Assembly (NCBI GenBank): GCA_002104905.1
Contig: MCFE01000554.1
Location: 1 to 58,824, forward strand
Length of the DNA stretch: 58,824 nucleotides
Source: Basidiobolus meristosporus CBS 931.73
Lineage: Eukaryota > Basidiobolomycota > Basidiobolomycetes > Basidiobolales > Basidiobolaceae
Reading direction: 5' to 3'
Of this stretch, positions 29,640 to 41,480 are shown in pieces. The translations under genes were made by a program, and so were the position numbers. How positions within the stretch are numbered: the first letter of the stretch is position 1; each line of letters begins with the position of its first letter. The notes beneath the pieces are model-generated. The model was not told where the DNA came from, made no database searches, and worked only from the letters and a program-made list of their open reading frames with translations.

Positions 29640-30315
29640 TACCTATCCAAGAAGACCTCAAACTCAGGAAAGCTATTATACCTGAATGCAGAATATTCAA
29701 CAGAGTACCTGCCAAGAGCATGATTGACTCAAGACCATTGTATGAGTACAGGTCAGAGCAATTTTCTTTGAAAGCTGGAATCAATTTGGAACCCACCAAA
29801 TCAACTTCAGTTTCAACAGCTGATGGGAACTCTCACATAATCAACTGTATTACGCAGCCAGCAAGGATGAAGATCAACGATTATGAAGAAGATCTACAGG
29901 CCCATTTATATGGGAACTGCAAGTTTGACCTTGTATTTGGGAAAACCTGGCTATTTTGTAGTAATCCATGAATCAACTGGAGAGCCAATGCTACTCAGAT
30001 CCCGAAGGACAACAAGACCTATGAGCTATTACCTGCCAGACTGTATTTTAACTTAGTCAATTCCAGTGTGTGTGAGACAAGTGAACTTAGCAAGACACAG
30101 TTCTGTAGTGCACTACAAAAGGCACTCATATGCTCCTCATGGCAGTTTTACAGAATGATTCCTCTCCTCCAGTACACCAGAAGGTCCAGACTGTTTTGAA
30201 TGAATATTCAGACGTATTTCCAGATGAGCTTTCAGGCCTTCCACCAGTCAGAGACATGGATTTTGCCATTGAAACCTGAGATAGCCCTCCAGTGAGTAAG
30301 ACACCTTACATAATT
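29640..30315 (+). pseudogene. gypsy E protease region (copy 1)
   Basis: Frame 29720-29971 begins MIDSRPLYEY, where the active site should be D-S-G-A, so the catalytic loop is altered. It continues through AGINLEPTKSTSVSTADGN and NCKFDLVFGKTWLF. The end of this region (VRDMDFAIET) leads to the reverse transcriptase entry PPVSKTPY, where MITE X interrupts. Confidence 0.75.
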
Positions 30316-30924
30316 AACTTGTTCTGTTGGATAGTGCCACATTGAGCTATGAGTGCCAAATGATGCCATAGTCTGCCAGTGAGGCCATGTGAACCTATAC
30401 TTGGCTGCAGAGTGTGAAGTATAGCTCTGCATCTTCATGCAAAGCAGCCCCTGTGTTTCACCTATTGAGTTGGATAAAATCCATTTTTTGACATTTTTTT
30501 GTGGATCAATGTTGAGCAGTATGTGTAAGAGCACAGAACTGACAACATGCATCAGGTACTCAATACCCATGGCACTCTGAATCAAGCTCCTGTGGCTTGT
30601 AACATGTCACAAAATTGCATGGCACTATCTTGGTCCACTGGTACTATCTGGGACTATATTTAGTTATTAGCCCTAATGTAAGATCTATACACGGTACTTC
30701 TTGTGCCAGATAGTACCTATCCTGCACATCATTGACCTAAAAAGAAGGTCAAAAAATAGATTTTCTCCAACTCAATAGGTGAAACACAGGGGCTGCTTTG
30801 CATGAAGATGCAGAGCTATATTTCACCCTCTGTGGCCAAGTATAGACTCCCTTGGCCTCCCTGGCACACTATGGCATCATTTGGCACTCATGGCTCAATG
30901 TGGCACTATCCAACAGAGCAAGTC
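30316..30924. mobile_element. MITE X copy 2 (609 bp, right arm partly deleted)
   Basis: The ends ACTTGTTCTGTTGG and CCAACAGAGCAAGTC are inverted repeats. The left arm is complete. The right arm lacks about 115 bp compared with copy 1 (53844-54575). The right flank is TA. The left flank is TA either directly or after a few extra bases. It splits the gypsy E pol frame between PPVSKTPYI and MSPL. Confidence 0.85.
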
Positions 30925-31505
30925 TAATGAGTCCATTGAAGTAGGAAGTGATAAAGAGACAAATAGATCAGTCACTGGAGCAAGGATATATCAGACCCAG
31001 CAAGTCACCTTGGGGAGCACCAGTACATTTTGCAAAGAAAAAGGATGGAAAACTTAGGATGGGCATGGACTACAGAGCCCTCAACCCAGTTACCGTGAAG
31101 AATAAGTACATCATGCCTCGGATTGATGAGCTTTTGGACCAACTTGTTGGAGCCACTCTATTCAGCAAGATTGACCTCATGTCAGGACACAATCAGATTA
31201 GGGTGTAGCCACAAGACATCCCTAAGACAGCATTCAGGATCAGATATGGACATTACAGTTACTTAGTCACAAGTTTTGACCTCACCAATGCCCCTGCAAC
31301 ATTCATGACCATGATACAGACTGACTTCCCGGAGTACTTAGACAAGTTTGTCATAATCTACCTAGATGATATATTGGTTACAGCAAGACAGAAGAGGATC
31401 ACTTGGTGCACATTGAAAAGGTCTTGAAGAAGCTAAGAGAGAACAAACTTTATGGCAAGCTAGCCAAGTGTGAATTCTTCAAGGAACATGTTGAATATTG
31501 AGGAC
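30925..31505 (+). pseudogene. gypsy E reverse transcriptase (copy 1)
   Basis: Frame 30948-31208 reads [20 protein letters not shown] and [20 protein letters not shown]. It continues as [20 protein letters not shown]. After a TAG at 31206 the frame reaches IIYLDDILV near 31356-31380 with the catalytic YLDD intact. A one-base frameshift follows directly, then [20 protein letters not shown]. Confidence 0.85.
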
Positions 31506-31510
31506 ACATA

Positions 31511-32344
31511 GTGACTAGCACAGGAGTAACCTTAGACCCCAACAAGGTTGAAGCTATCAAGAATTTGAAGCGGCCCCATAGCATATCAGAACTCAGATCA
31601 TTCCTTGGAATGGTTTCCTATCATTGGAGATTTGTCAAGTCTTTTGCAAGTATTGCAGCCCCTTTAACTGATATCCTCAAGAAAGACAATGCCTACAAGT
31701 GGGACATAGCTTGTGAGACTGCCTTCCAGACGCTCAACAATGAACTTGCTAAGCTGCCAAGCTTAAGAATACCAGACTTCAGCAAAGAGTTCACTCTGTG
31801 CACAGATGCTTCATATTATGCAATTGGTGGAGTGCTGAGCCAAGAACACAAGGGAAAGGACTACCCTGTTGCCTTTGAATCCAAGAAACTGAACTCAGCA
31901 GAACAAAACTATCCAGTCCATGAGAAGGAGATGCTTGCTATAATACACCGTTTGAAGACATGGAGATACTATATTGAAGGAGTCAAATGCACTGTGAAGA
32001 CTGACCATGCCTCCCTCAAGTATATATTTACTCAGAAGGTACTCTCCAGAAGAATGACAAGATGGAGTGAATACATTCAGCAATTTGACCTGGAGATTGT
32101 CTACTGCCCTGGAAAAAAAAACACGGTTGCTGACGCCTTATCAAGATTAGATCAAGTTGCACAACTCAACTTGGTGCATGAATCAGATTGGCCTAGCCTA
32201 TTCCTAAAGTACTTGGAGGACCAAGCCATTCCTAATGAGGTGGATGAAGATATCAAGAAGATAATCCGTGATGAAGCCAGCAAATTTGTAGTACAGGTTG
32301 AAACACTCTACCAATTTGTTGATGGAAGCCCTATTGCCTATTGA
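31511..32344 (+). CDS. gypsy E RNase H and connection region (copy 1)
   Basis: This is an open frame of 277 codons with no stop: LRSFLGMVSYHWRFVKSFAS (thumb/connection), FTLCTDASYYAIGGVLSQEH (first RNase H aspartate), NYPVHEKEMLAIIHRLKTW (glutamate), CTVKTDHASLKYI (aspartate), and CPGKKNTVADALSRLDQ (end). The start shown is only the first methionine, since the segment is the middle of a pol polyprotein. It degraded less than its neighbours. Confidence 0.85.
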   Translation: MTSTGVTLDPNKVEAIKNLKRPHSISELRSFLGMVSYHWRFVKSFASIAAPLTDILKKDNAYKWDIACETAFQTLNNELAKLPSLRIPDFSKEFTLCTDASYYAIGGVLSQEHKGKDYPVAFESKKLNSAEQNYPVHEKEMLAIIHRLKTWRYYIEGVKCTVKTDHASLKYIFTQKVLSRRMTRWSEYIQQFDLEIVYCPGKKNTVADALSRLDQVAQLNLVHESDWPSLFLKYLEDQAIPNEVDEDIKKIIRDEASKFVVQVETLYQFVDGSPIAY

Positions 32345-32879
32345 CCTTATGTTTCTTGCCTGGATTTCATACATAAGCTACACAATGGATATGGACATCT
32401 TGGGATTGAAGGAACCTATAGCCTTGTCAAAGCCAGAGCATGGTGGCCCAGAATGAATCAAGATATTGAGAAGCTAGTGAAAACATGCCAAAACTGCCAA
32501 ATCAATCAAGGCCAGCCACAAAGAATTGCCCAACTCTTCCCTTTGGAGCCTGTAAGACCATTTGAGAGATGGGGAATTGACTTTATTGGAAGACTGCCAA
32601 CTACCAGGAAATGCAACCATTGGATCCTAGTAGCAATTGACCATGCCACTAAATGGCCAGTTGCTAAAGCTGTACCAATAGCCAGTGAACAAGAAGTTGC
32701 AAGTTTCATATAACATGAGATCCTTATGAAGTTTGGATGCCCTTGAGAGATTTTATCCAATAGAGGTGAAACCTTGATGTCAAAGACATTGGAAGCTTGC
32801 ATGGAAATGCAGCAGATCAAATGCATGAAAATCTTGGCATATCACCCCACAACCAGTGGAGTCACTGAACAGTTTAATA
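32345..32879 (+). pseudogene. gypsy E integrase (copy 1, truncated)
   Basis: Zinc-binding HNGYGHLGIEGTY with KTCQNCQINQGQPQ (32380-32520), then WGIDFIGRLPTTRK and LVAIDHATKWPVAKAV in frame 32453-32713. A TAA at 32711 precedes KFGCP, an altered second site and GVTEQFN. It ends at the TA where MITE X begins. Confidence 0.82.
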
Positions 32880-33005
32880 GACTTGTTCCATTGGATAGTG
32901 CCACATTGAGCATGAGTGCCAAATAGTGCAATTGTGTGCTGCAAAGGCATAGCAGACCTATACTTGGCCACAGAGTGTGAAACGTGACCCTTCATTTTCA
33001 TGCAA
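32880..33005. mobile_element. MITE X copy 3, left arm fragment
   Basis: It starts GACTTGTTCCATTGGATAGT after TA (32878-32879) and follows the MITE X left arm to about CATGCAAAGCAA. It is then joined to a D LTR fragment. The right arm is absent. Confidence 0.75.
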
Positions 33006-33408
33006 AGCAACCAAGAATTGCTGTGATGCCTTGAATTTTCTAGAACTTTGTCATTTGTATTCACTTACAATCTGGAAAAGTACCTAAGGGAAGTCAATTC
33101 CTCATCAATAAACCATCCCTTTTATCAGTTGCACTTCAACCTTATTGATTAGCAGGTGATCACTGCTTCTCCCTTTAACAGTTACACCTCAGACTTGCCA
33201 TCAAGGAGCTTTTCAGTGTAGTGCACAGGACACGCAGAGGCCTTTGAAGACACTTGGAGCATCTAGGAAGCTAGAGAAACAGGAGCATTTACCATGGTGA
33301 CATATTGACAAAGACACCAGCAGCTTAGACACAGAGGTTATTACTCACATCAGACACCTCATACACCTTGAGTTGTGTAGCATCTCCCAGAAGTAACTCT
33401 ACACACCG
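33006..33408 (+). repeat. gypsy D LTR, 3' half
   Basis: It matches the last ~400 bp of the D LTR: TTCTAGAACTTTGTCATT, GCCATCAAGGAGCTTTTCAG, and a terminal ACTCTACACACC close to the family CTCTACACCACC. No D internal sequence follows. Confidence 0.85.
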
Positions 33409-33419
33409 ACAATGCTGTT

Positions 33420-33531
33420 GTGATCCCATTATAAGAGTGTTAAGATGATCACTAATATAAGGCTGCTAAGATGGTCTCTAAATGGGATCCTAATGGCTGA
33501 TCTGGATTGGATCCACCTGTAGGGTCAAATT
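33420..33531 (-). repeat. dispersed repeat S, copy 3
   Basis: The minus strand shares GTGGATCCAATCCAGATC with 2575-2692 and has diverged in its middle. It sits between the D LTR fragment and an ORF2 fragment. Confidence 0.45.
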
Positions 33532-34345
33532 ATTTGTCATTGGGTTAACAACAAGAAAACAGCTGTTTTTGCAAGAGTTGAAAGTATAGGCAGTTGAACT
33601 ACGCTCCAGTGAGGTAGATGAGTATGTGGAGGAAGGCAATTTGCGTGCTACAGCCTCCATGTTGTTCATTGTTGACTGAGTGGAGATCCCACTTACAAAC
33701 AAAATAACAATGTCAACAACTCACAAGGTTATCACAATGCCTTCAGTGGAATTTTGGAACATTAATGGGCACCAAGAGGTTACAGCACTTGTTCAGAGCA
33801 GTGTTCAAGAAAATCCACCTGAATGTTGCAAGGATTTATTGCAATGACTAGCAGATGAGGTGCTAGACCTTGCAGTGCTGGCTGAAGACCAGGATGTATG
33901 GGAACCTGCAAATGAACAGTTGCATAAAGCCATAGGGCTCCTGCCAAAGTCATGGATACAGAGCATTACAGCAGTAATATGTATTGAGTGGTGGAATTCA
34001 ATGAAATTACTTGTTAAGTGTGAGATTGGGCTCAATGTTACTGTAGGGTATGGGGACTTGTATAGTTCAATAAAATAGGCAATTGAGGTACGACTGAAGT
34101 TTTAACTTAAATAAATCAATCTGCATGCACAAAAAGTACAAGAAATGGTTGAGTCAGGTAGTAAGAAGTGCAAGAAAGATGCTATAGCCAATCAATGCAC
34201 ACAAACATAGAAGGTGATAGAGTTCCTGGGAGCAGAAAGTGAGAAAATTGGCAGAAACCAGTCAAAAGCCACTTTTGTATTGCTGTAATGAAAAATTTTG
34301 ACAAAGTTTTTTGTGAAATCTGGGGTGAAATTATTTTTTTAAGTT
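33532..34345 (+). pseudogene. ORF2 of T family, C-terminal part (copy 3)
   Basis: Plus-strand counterpart of 3640-2950. It includes VEFWNINGHQEVTALVQSSV near 33750 and the open frame 33860-34078 (LDLAVLAEDQDVWEPANEQL). Conservation of these peptides against 3450-3300 and 45310-45500 despite base changes suggests past coding constraint. Function is unknown. Confidence 0.5.
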
Positions 34346-34860
34346 GTGTCCTTTCCTTTAGCATTAGCTGCAAATATAGTTGCAGTTGGACATACTTCTT
34401 AATTACCAGCACATATACCTAATATTTTCCTCTTGCCAAACAGAATGGCAATTCCAACAACTGCATATGGTATTTTTTTCTCCAGAGAGCATCTTTGCAA
34501 TACAAAATATTTTTACAAGATACATCTTTGTTGCAGCTAAACATTACCAGCAGGGGTGTACCAGTGCTCTCTGAGCATTTAGCTGAATTTGGCAAATATA
34601 GACTAAGGTGCATTGCTCTTACTTTCAGTGCTAAGGGTTCTCTTCTCCTACACATTTAGGAGAGCACTCCTCTCCTTCAAGAAATTGCAAGGGCCTCTTT
34701 ATTGAAGCAGTATGTTGGCATTCATATTCTAGACTTGGTAGCTAGATTGATGAAGCTTTTCACTACAAGGACAATACTTGTAAAAGTCATGGTGGAAACT
34801 ACAGAGAAGTACAGATTAGGGCTCATATACAGCTATAAGAGTTGGAGAACATACAAAATA
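34346..34860. other. unassigned interval
   Basis: No repeat partner in the window and no recognisable protein. Short frames at 34380-34574 and 34419-34655 overlap on opposite strands and look like chance. Confidence 0.35.
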
Positions 34861-35370
34861 ACTGGAATTATATAATACATGGCTCTCAGTCCATGACTTG
34901 CTGAAAATGAAGGTAGTATTAATACTTTACATGTCTCTGACAAAACAAATCTGTACAATATGCTTGTTAGGACTCTAATAGTATGTCTACAAAGTTTGGG
35001 CTGTTTGGACACCTTTGAGACATTTCAGGTTCTAGGTATCTGTCATAATGATGACAATATTATAAGCAAATCCTGAAGAGGGGTTTGGTAGGAGATTGCT
35101 AAGATTCAAAGGTAACAGTTATAGCAACTAAATTAAGGTCATAATGTGAAGGGTTTTGGTAAGACTGGAAGTGATTAGGAGAAATAGTAGATTATATGGC
35201 TGCCACATCATTCCTTGTTGAATGTCAGAGTGGTGTTTATACCATTACAAGATCTTAGTATGATAAGGACATTGAGTATGCTTGGGAAGGTCCCAAGTAA
35301 ATGTGAGCAAAATTTGGGGTGCTATGGAGAGCATTGAGAACTTTCATATGCCAAGTACCTCACTCTATGA
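34861..35370 (-). repeat. two diverged copia A LTR remnants in tandem
   Basis: 34870-35135 and 35150-35365 both follow the minus-strand order of the copia A LTR. The first has CAAAGTTTGGGCTGTTTGGA, and the second has AAGGTCCCAAGTAAATGTG and CAAAATTTGGGGTGCT. Both are incomplete and strongly diverged. Confidence 0.6.
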
Positions 35371-36325
35371 GAGAAATTATGATTATTCCATTAAAAGGCT
35401 GTTACCAAAGTTAAATTGTATGACTAAGAGGTATTGATGCCATCAGGACACAGTGCAAAGACTGCAGAAAAAACTGCACCTCAGTGTGTGTCTAAATGAA
35501 GAATAGAGAGGCTATAATAGCAAGTAATCTTTCCCTACAAACTCATCTTCCTCACTATATTTCTGCACAACTAGCTGCACTGCCAACTATTGAGAAGACT
35601 GCTGTTGACTTTTAGGTAGATATTCTTGTCCATTGTTGGATTCAGCCTGTTCTTGGCAGAAGGCAGTAATTGGTAAGCAATGCAGCTTCTCTCTTGTGCT
35701 TTGCTGTTTCCAACAATGGTAGTCATTTTTCCCTTTATCTTTATCTTTATCACTGTGAGGTCTTCCACTCCTAGTATGATCAAGTACTGCTTGTTTTATA
35801 CTGCATTTTCTCCTTGATATATGATGCATCAGAGCATGCATTACTACCTGCTGGAGCCCCACCAGCACTCTTCCAGCTGTCTGTCATTACTTTGCCAATA
35901 CTCCTGAGCTTTGAACCCTACATGTGATGGGGCCTTGAAGAAGCTGTTGGCTTTCAGTCATACTGCCCTTGTTGCTCTGCCTTTTATACTTTCCGCTAGT
36001 CTTGAAATACTTTCTTAGCATACCAATGCTGGCTCAAAATCACTTTGCTCATTGAGTCTTGAATAATCCTCTTAAAATGTATCAATTGTGTTCTGCCTGG
36101 CCTTGAGTGTTTTATGGTCCCATAGTGTGCCAGCCTTGTTGTGCTGGTGTGCTAAACTATATAAGTCATCTTGAACAACAGCCCACTCTTTATCATTGCA
36201 CTCAAATGTTGACAGATCATCAATGTCTTTTACTTATTGGACTTAAGTATAGATATTGAATCCCCTCCCTCCCATGCAATGATAAATTTCTTGATGGCAT
36301 TTATCCTTGGTGTCTAATGTGGCAC
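35371..36325 (-). pseudogene. ORF2 of T family (copy 4)
   Basis: The minus-strand counterpart of copy 1 runs from about 36325 (acidic segment matching 4560-4456) to 35380. The open piece 35868-35587 reads GRPHSDKDKDKGKNDYHCWK and LPITAFCQEQAESNNGQEYL, parallel to 3800-3660. It has an internal deletion before its end. The right edge is a junction with gypsy E copy 2. Confidence 0.5.
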
Positions 36326-37240
36326 AAACTTCTTCCAAGTGCTATGTCTCAGCAATACAAAGTTCCCAACTGACAATGCATCTGGGGATATAGTTTTATC
36401 AAATCTCTGCTTCAGCTTTTCAGCACTTTGAGATACTTTGAACTGTGCCTCTAGACATCTCTGTCACAGCTGCTAGTGTCTACTTGGCTGACTGAGCTCA
36501 TCTTCTAAGGCATCTGTAAGCTTTGATTGTTTGAGATCTCCTGAAATCCTTGGTGTACATCCATCTACTAAGTGCAATGGCAATTGCTGAGAGCTGTAGT
36601 GCACTCTAATTCTGCAGGCAATAAGCTCTTGGTCTATATGCTCATCCCATCTACTGACAGCTCCATTTAAACACTTGGCCAGCATTTTTCCTACAATTCA
36701 TTCTACCACTTGGTGGCTCCATGTGATTTAAGGTTGATATGCCAAGGTTCTTAGGTGTTTGATCTGCTGCATTTCCAGATAAGCTTTTGATGTTTTGCCA
36801 TAAAGTTGGCTCCACTATTTGATAGAATCTCCACAGGATATCTAAGCTCCATAGGGATCTCTTGGTAGATGAAACTTATAACCTCTTGTTTACTGGCTAC
36901 AGGTACAGCGTTATCCACTTACCATCTAGAGAAATGATCAATTACTAGCAGGATACAATGGTTATATTTCCTGGAGGTAGGTGGTCTTCAAATAAAGTCA
37001 ATTTTCTAACTCTAAAATGGTCTGACAGGCTCCAGGGGAAAGAACTCAGCAACTCCCTGTGGTTGGCATTGGTTGATTTGGCAATTTGGGCATAATTTCA
37101 CTGGCTTCTTAATGTCTTGTCTCATTCTGAGCCACCATGCTGGGGCTATCACAAGGTCACATGTTCCTTCAATTCCATGATGTCCACATCCATTGTGTAG
37201 CTTATGTACTCAATACAGGCAAGCAACATAAGGGCAATAG
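36326..37240 (-). pseudogene. gypsy E integrase and pol C-terminus (copy 2)
   Basis: Minus-strand signals: a zinc-binding HNGCGHHGIEGTC-like stretch near 37200-37160, the core near 37010-36880, and open frame 36685-36473 (MLAKCLNGAVSRWDEHIDQE, RVHYSSQQLPLHLVDG). It continues to LRHSTWKKFVPH at 36330. Stops are frequent. Confidence 0.75.
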
Positions 37241-38670
37241 GCAATAGGGCTTTCATCACCTCATCCTGTACTACAAACTTGCTGGCTTCATCCTGGATTA
37301 TTGTCTTGATCTATTCATCCACCTCATTAGGAATAGCTTGGTCCTCCACGTACTTTAGTAATAAGCTAGGCTGATCTGATTTGTGCACCAAGTTAAGTTA
37401 TGCAACTTGTCCTTGTCTTCATGAGGCATCCGCAACTATGTAGTTTTTTGAGAGCAGTAAATAATCTCCAATTCAAATTGTTAAATGTATCCATTCCATC
37501 TTGTTGTTCTTCTGAATAGTACTTGCTGAGTAATATATACTTGAGCATGGTGCAATTAGTCTTTGCAGTGCACACAACTCCTTCAATTTAGCATCTCCAG
37601 GTCTTCAAGCAGTGTATTATGGTAAGCATCTCCTTCTCAGGCACTGGATAGTTTTGTTTTGCTGAGTTCAGCTTCTTGGACTCAAAAGCAACTGTATAGT
37701 CCTTTCCTTTGTGCTCTTGGCTCAGTACTCTACCAATTAAATAGTCTGCAGTATCTGTGCTTAGAGTAAACTCTTTTCTGAAGTCTGCAATTCTTGAGCT
37801 TTGCAGCTTTGCAGGTTCATTCTTGAGTATCTGAAAGGCAGTCTCATAGGCTATTTCTCACTTCAGGGTTTTGTCTTTCTTGACAATATCAGCTAAAGGG
37901 ACAGCAATACTTGCAAAGGACTTGACAAATCTCCAACACTAGGAAATCATTCCAAGAAGTGATCTGAGTTCTGATGTGCTATGGGGCTGCTTCAGATTCT
38001 TAATGGTTTCAACTTCCTAGGGGTCTAAGGATGCTTCTGTGCTAGTCACTCTGTGTCCCAGGTATTCAACATGGGCCTTCAGGAATTCACACTTTTCTAG
38101 CTTGCCATAGAGCTTGTTCTCTCTCAGCTTCTTCAAGACCTTTTCAATATGCACCAAACGTTCCTCTTCTGTCTTGTTGTATGACAGTATGTTGTCTAGG
38201 TTGATTACCACAAAACTGTCTCATTACAATAAGATGATTTGCATTAAGGTCATGAATATTGCAGGGGCATTGGTGAGGCCAAAACTCATGACTAAGTACT
38301 TGTAATGTCCATATCTGGTCCTGAATGCCATCTTAGGGATATCTCCTGGCTTTACCCTAATCTGGTTGTATCCTGACATGAGGTCAATCTTGCTGAATAT
38401 GATGGCTCAATTAAGTTGGTCCAAAAGCTCATCAATCCAAGGTATGAGGTGCCTATTTGTGACAATAACTGAATTGAGAGCTCTGTAGTCAATACACATC
38501 CTAAGTGCTCCATCCTCCTTTCTCACAAGGGCACTGGTGCTCCCAAGGACACTTGCAGGGTCTGATATATCCTTGCTCAAATAACTGATCAATTGGTTGC
38601 TACATCTTTTCCAACTCTTTTGAACACATTCTATAAGCTGTCTTATTCACTGGTGGGACATCTCCTATTA
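37241..38670 (-). pseudogene. gypsy E reverse transcriptase and RNase H (copy 2)
   Basis: Frame 38592-38407 encodes ALRMCIDYRALNSVIVTNRH and [11 protein letters not shown]. Frame 38211-38017 starts MVINLDNILSYNKTEEE, where YLDD has become NLDN, so the active site is lost. It continues as [20 protein letters not shown]. RNase H pieces follow at 37960-37400 with stops. Confidence 0.8.
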
Positions 38671-38879
38671 ATGACATGATTGACATCCTTGACTGGTGGT
38701 AGGCTTGCAAGTTCATCTGGAATCACAATTGAATGTTCTCAAAAAAGAGTCTGGACCTTCTGGGGTGCTGGAGTAGAGGAATCCTCCTGTAATACCATCA
38801 TGGGGAGCATCAGGGCACCTTTTCTGAGTGCTCTACAGAGCTGTGTCTTGCTAAACTCACTTGTTCCAAACAGACTGGA

Positions 38880-39260
38880 TTTGACCAAGTTGAAATCCAG
38901 CTTGGCAGGTAATAGCTCAAAGGTCTTGTTGTCCTTCTGAATCTGAGTAGCATGGGTACTCCATTAATTGATGGATTACACTAAAATAGCCAGGTTTTTC
39001 AAGTACAAGATCAAACTTGCAGTTTCCAAATATATAGGCTTGTAGGTCTTCTTCAAAGTCACTAATCTTCATTCTTACTGGCTGAATAATAAGGCTGATT
39101 ATGTGCAAGTTCCCATCTGCAACTGAAACTAGAGCTGATTTGGTAGGTTCTCAGTTGATTCCAGCTTTTAAGGCAAATTACTCTGACATGTGCTCATGTG
39201 ATGCTTCTGAGTCAATCATGATATTGGCAGGTTCTCTTTTAATTGCTCCATTCAAATATG
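38880..39260 (-). pseudogene. gypsy E protease region (copy 2)
   Basis: IDSEASHEHMSE near 39225-39180 is the active-site region, with glutamate where glycine is expected. Frame 39108-38917 then reads IIQPVRMKISDFEEDLQAYI and NCKFDLVLEKPGYF. Compared with copy 1 the motif is altered differently, so the two copies decayed independently. Confidence 0.75.
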
Positions 39261-39750
39261 ACAGCTTCCCTGAGTTTGAGGTCATTTGGGACATATATTG
39301 TTCTGTCATATGGAAAGTAAGCTTTGAGTCTTCTTTCCAGCTCATCCTCCATGTTACTGTGCCCAAAGGCTTCAATGTGGTTAAAGGTTCTTTTTGACTG
39401 GTGTCTGTTTCTTCTCTGAGGGCAGTACTTTGCAATATGACCTTGCTGGTGCCAATCAAAGCCAGTCCTTTCTTCTTACATTCTTCTGAGGTAGAATACT
39501 TCTGCATAGCATCTATATCCATTGGCACTGCTTCTGATTGTCTTCTCTCATAGTAATTATAGCCTTTCTAATTAGTCATTGTAGGCCTCCCAACTCCAAA
39601 CATAGCTGAGTCATAGTCAATGGCAATCTTGATGGCTTCTTCGGTAGTTTTTCCTTGTAACTGCTGGCTGAGGATCTGGATTAACTGTTGCTGATGAGCT
39701 AGTATTTGCTGCATAGCATTCTTTCATTCTTGAGTCTCAGACATCTAAAG
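39178..39750 (-). pseudogene. gypsy E gag (copy 2)
   Basis: Only the ends of gag remain. The start near 39744 (MSETQEWKNAMQQ) is followed by a short piece, and the C-terminus is in frame 39528-39178 (MPMDIDAMQKYSTSEECKKK). A degraded knuckle (WHQQGHIAKYC) lies in an adjacent frame. The central capsid, present in copy 1 at 28860-29330, is largely missing. Confidence 0.7.
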
Positions 39751-39802
39751 GGTGGCTTTGACTTTCTTTGCATGGAAGGTTTGTGATTATTACTGCTACC
39801 AG

Positions 39803-40171
39803 TGTTACAAGCCATGATAAAAGAGTTGCAGAGGACTAGGGAGTTTAGCTACAACTTTAGTCACTAAGGCTTGAATTGATCTCTATTGAGGTTCCAGCAG
39901 CTCCTTATACATATTTTGCCAGATCAATTGCTGACAAATTGTATCTTCTAATGTAGGTTGTATCTGATGACTCATTTGATTGCAACATCCTCACCCAATT
40001 AGGTCTTGCTTAACATATCTATTTCTGTCTGATACAGATCTGCTGATTCATCTGCTGTCTAATACTACTGATTTGATATTTAACACTGATATACTCATAG
40101 GCTAAACATAAAGCTAGTTGATCTGATTAAGAACTGATCTAACTTAAGCATTTAAGCGGTAGATTTTCACA
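39803..40171 (-). repeat. 5' LTR of gypsy E copy 2
   Basis: It is 369 bp. On the minus strand it starts TGTGAAAATC and ends TTGTAACA. CTGGTAGCAG follows immediately (39802-39793), a primer-binding site resembling the initiator-methionine tRNA class. The right edge abuts T4. Confidence 0.8.
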
Positions 40172-41480
40172 GGGCAAAAACTTTAATGATGTTTTAGTTG
40201 CCTTCTTGTGCACCTTGATTGGCATTAGTATAGCAATACACTGGCATAAAGGTAGTTCTGTATTAAGCCACCATATCATATTACTGAGTAGTATGTTCAT
40301 TGCTTACCTCCCCTTGCTCTGTTGATACATTACATTGTACAATCACCTTTCTTTATTTGCTTGTCCACTACTACCATAGTTAATCACAAATAGCAAAAAT
40401 CAACAGATGTTATGGCCTTTAGGTTACTGACCTCTACATATGTACACACCTGCTACAATTGACACACTTTTATCACCTCAGCTTTACAGCTTTTCAGTGT
40501 GCTACTTGCAAAGTTGCCATTAGCTCTTTATGACTTGAAGCATATACACATTGCAAACATGTACTGGGTTGCCACCACTTTTGCCACACATACCTTCTGA
40601 GTATCTGCAAAGAGCCTTTTGGTACTTAGCCAGAATTTCTTCTCCTTGCTGGATTTTAGTATTTCTTATGGGAGCACTCTAAGTCATGTTTGCTTGAATT
40701 CCAAATTGCATAGTGCACAAAATTGACTTGTGATCTGGAGAAGTCTGGCATACTTTGTTAAACTTGTCCTAATCAATACCAGTTGCTTGTTGTTTCTAAC
40801 CCAACCTTGCATTACTTGACCAATTACTTACACATTACAGCTACCTGGCTTCTCAATGCCACAGGCATTGGAGTCTCCATATACTTATCTATTTGCAGTT
40901 TTTCCTGCTTTTCCTGGCTTTCCTATGGGTGTCCACTCATCTGATTGATGACAGATCTGAAGGTAACATTTTTGACAAGATTTGGTTATGGTAGTGTCAA
41001 TAACTTGACTTGTCTTTGCATCTTGCCACACAGCAGCTATAACAGAAAAATTCAAAAGGTTAAGTGAGGGATAAAATTCTCCACATACTAAGCAAGATGG
41101 AGTATAGAATGGACAGAGCTGTAGCAGAGATCTACAGGTTGAGCTTTATGCTTGTAGTATGACCACCCAAAGCCAGTTACAAGCTCCTTGCATAAAAGCT
41201 GTAGGCATGCAAATGGGCATTGGTGATCCACTTCTGTATATATTTTCCTACAGTATCAACATGTGACCCCCAATGCTTCCAATGTACTCTTGGTAGAGAT
41301 GTCTTTCAAAAGCCACTTCTAAAAATACCTATCAAGCTCATCCAGTCCTTGAATTTGTATTATTGCTTATGCATATGAATGTCTATAGGAGCTTGTAAGT
41401 AGTATCTTGGGTAGCAGGTACTTGGTAATGTCATGCCAGTCCTTTCAAAACTTTCTAATATCTTGTAGATCTTATTTCAG
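40172..41480 (-). pseudogene. T transposase-like gene, C-terminal part (copy T4)
   Basis: The minus strand parallels T2 20.0-18.9 kb: EEILAKYQKALCRYSEGMCG near 40640, ATTACTTGACC-type linker sequence, and the SGHTHRKAR region near 40930. Similarity runs up to the gypsy E LTR at 40171, so E copy 2 cuts into T4. No catalytic residue can be assigned. Confidence 0.5.

Larger units (their letters stand above)
28283..32879 (+). mobile_element. gypsy E copy 1 (3' end lost)
   Basis: 5' LTR 28283-28649, gag, protease, reverse transcriptase, RNase H and integrase, all damaged. MITE X copy 2 lies between protease and reverse transcriptase. The element breaks in integrase (GVTEQFN) at a second MITE X fragment, followed by a D LTR fragment. 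No 3' LTR is present. Confidence 0.88.
36326..40171 (-). mobile_element. gypsy E copy 2 (3' LTR missing)
   Basis: The minus-strand element reads from its 5' LTR (40171-39803) through gag, protease, reverse transcriptase, RNase H and integrase to about 36326. There it joins ORF2 sequence without a 3' LTR. It aligns along its length with copy 1, and neither copy is intact. Confidence 0.88.
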
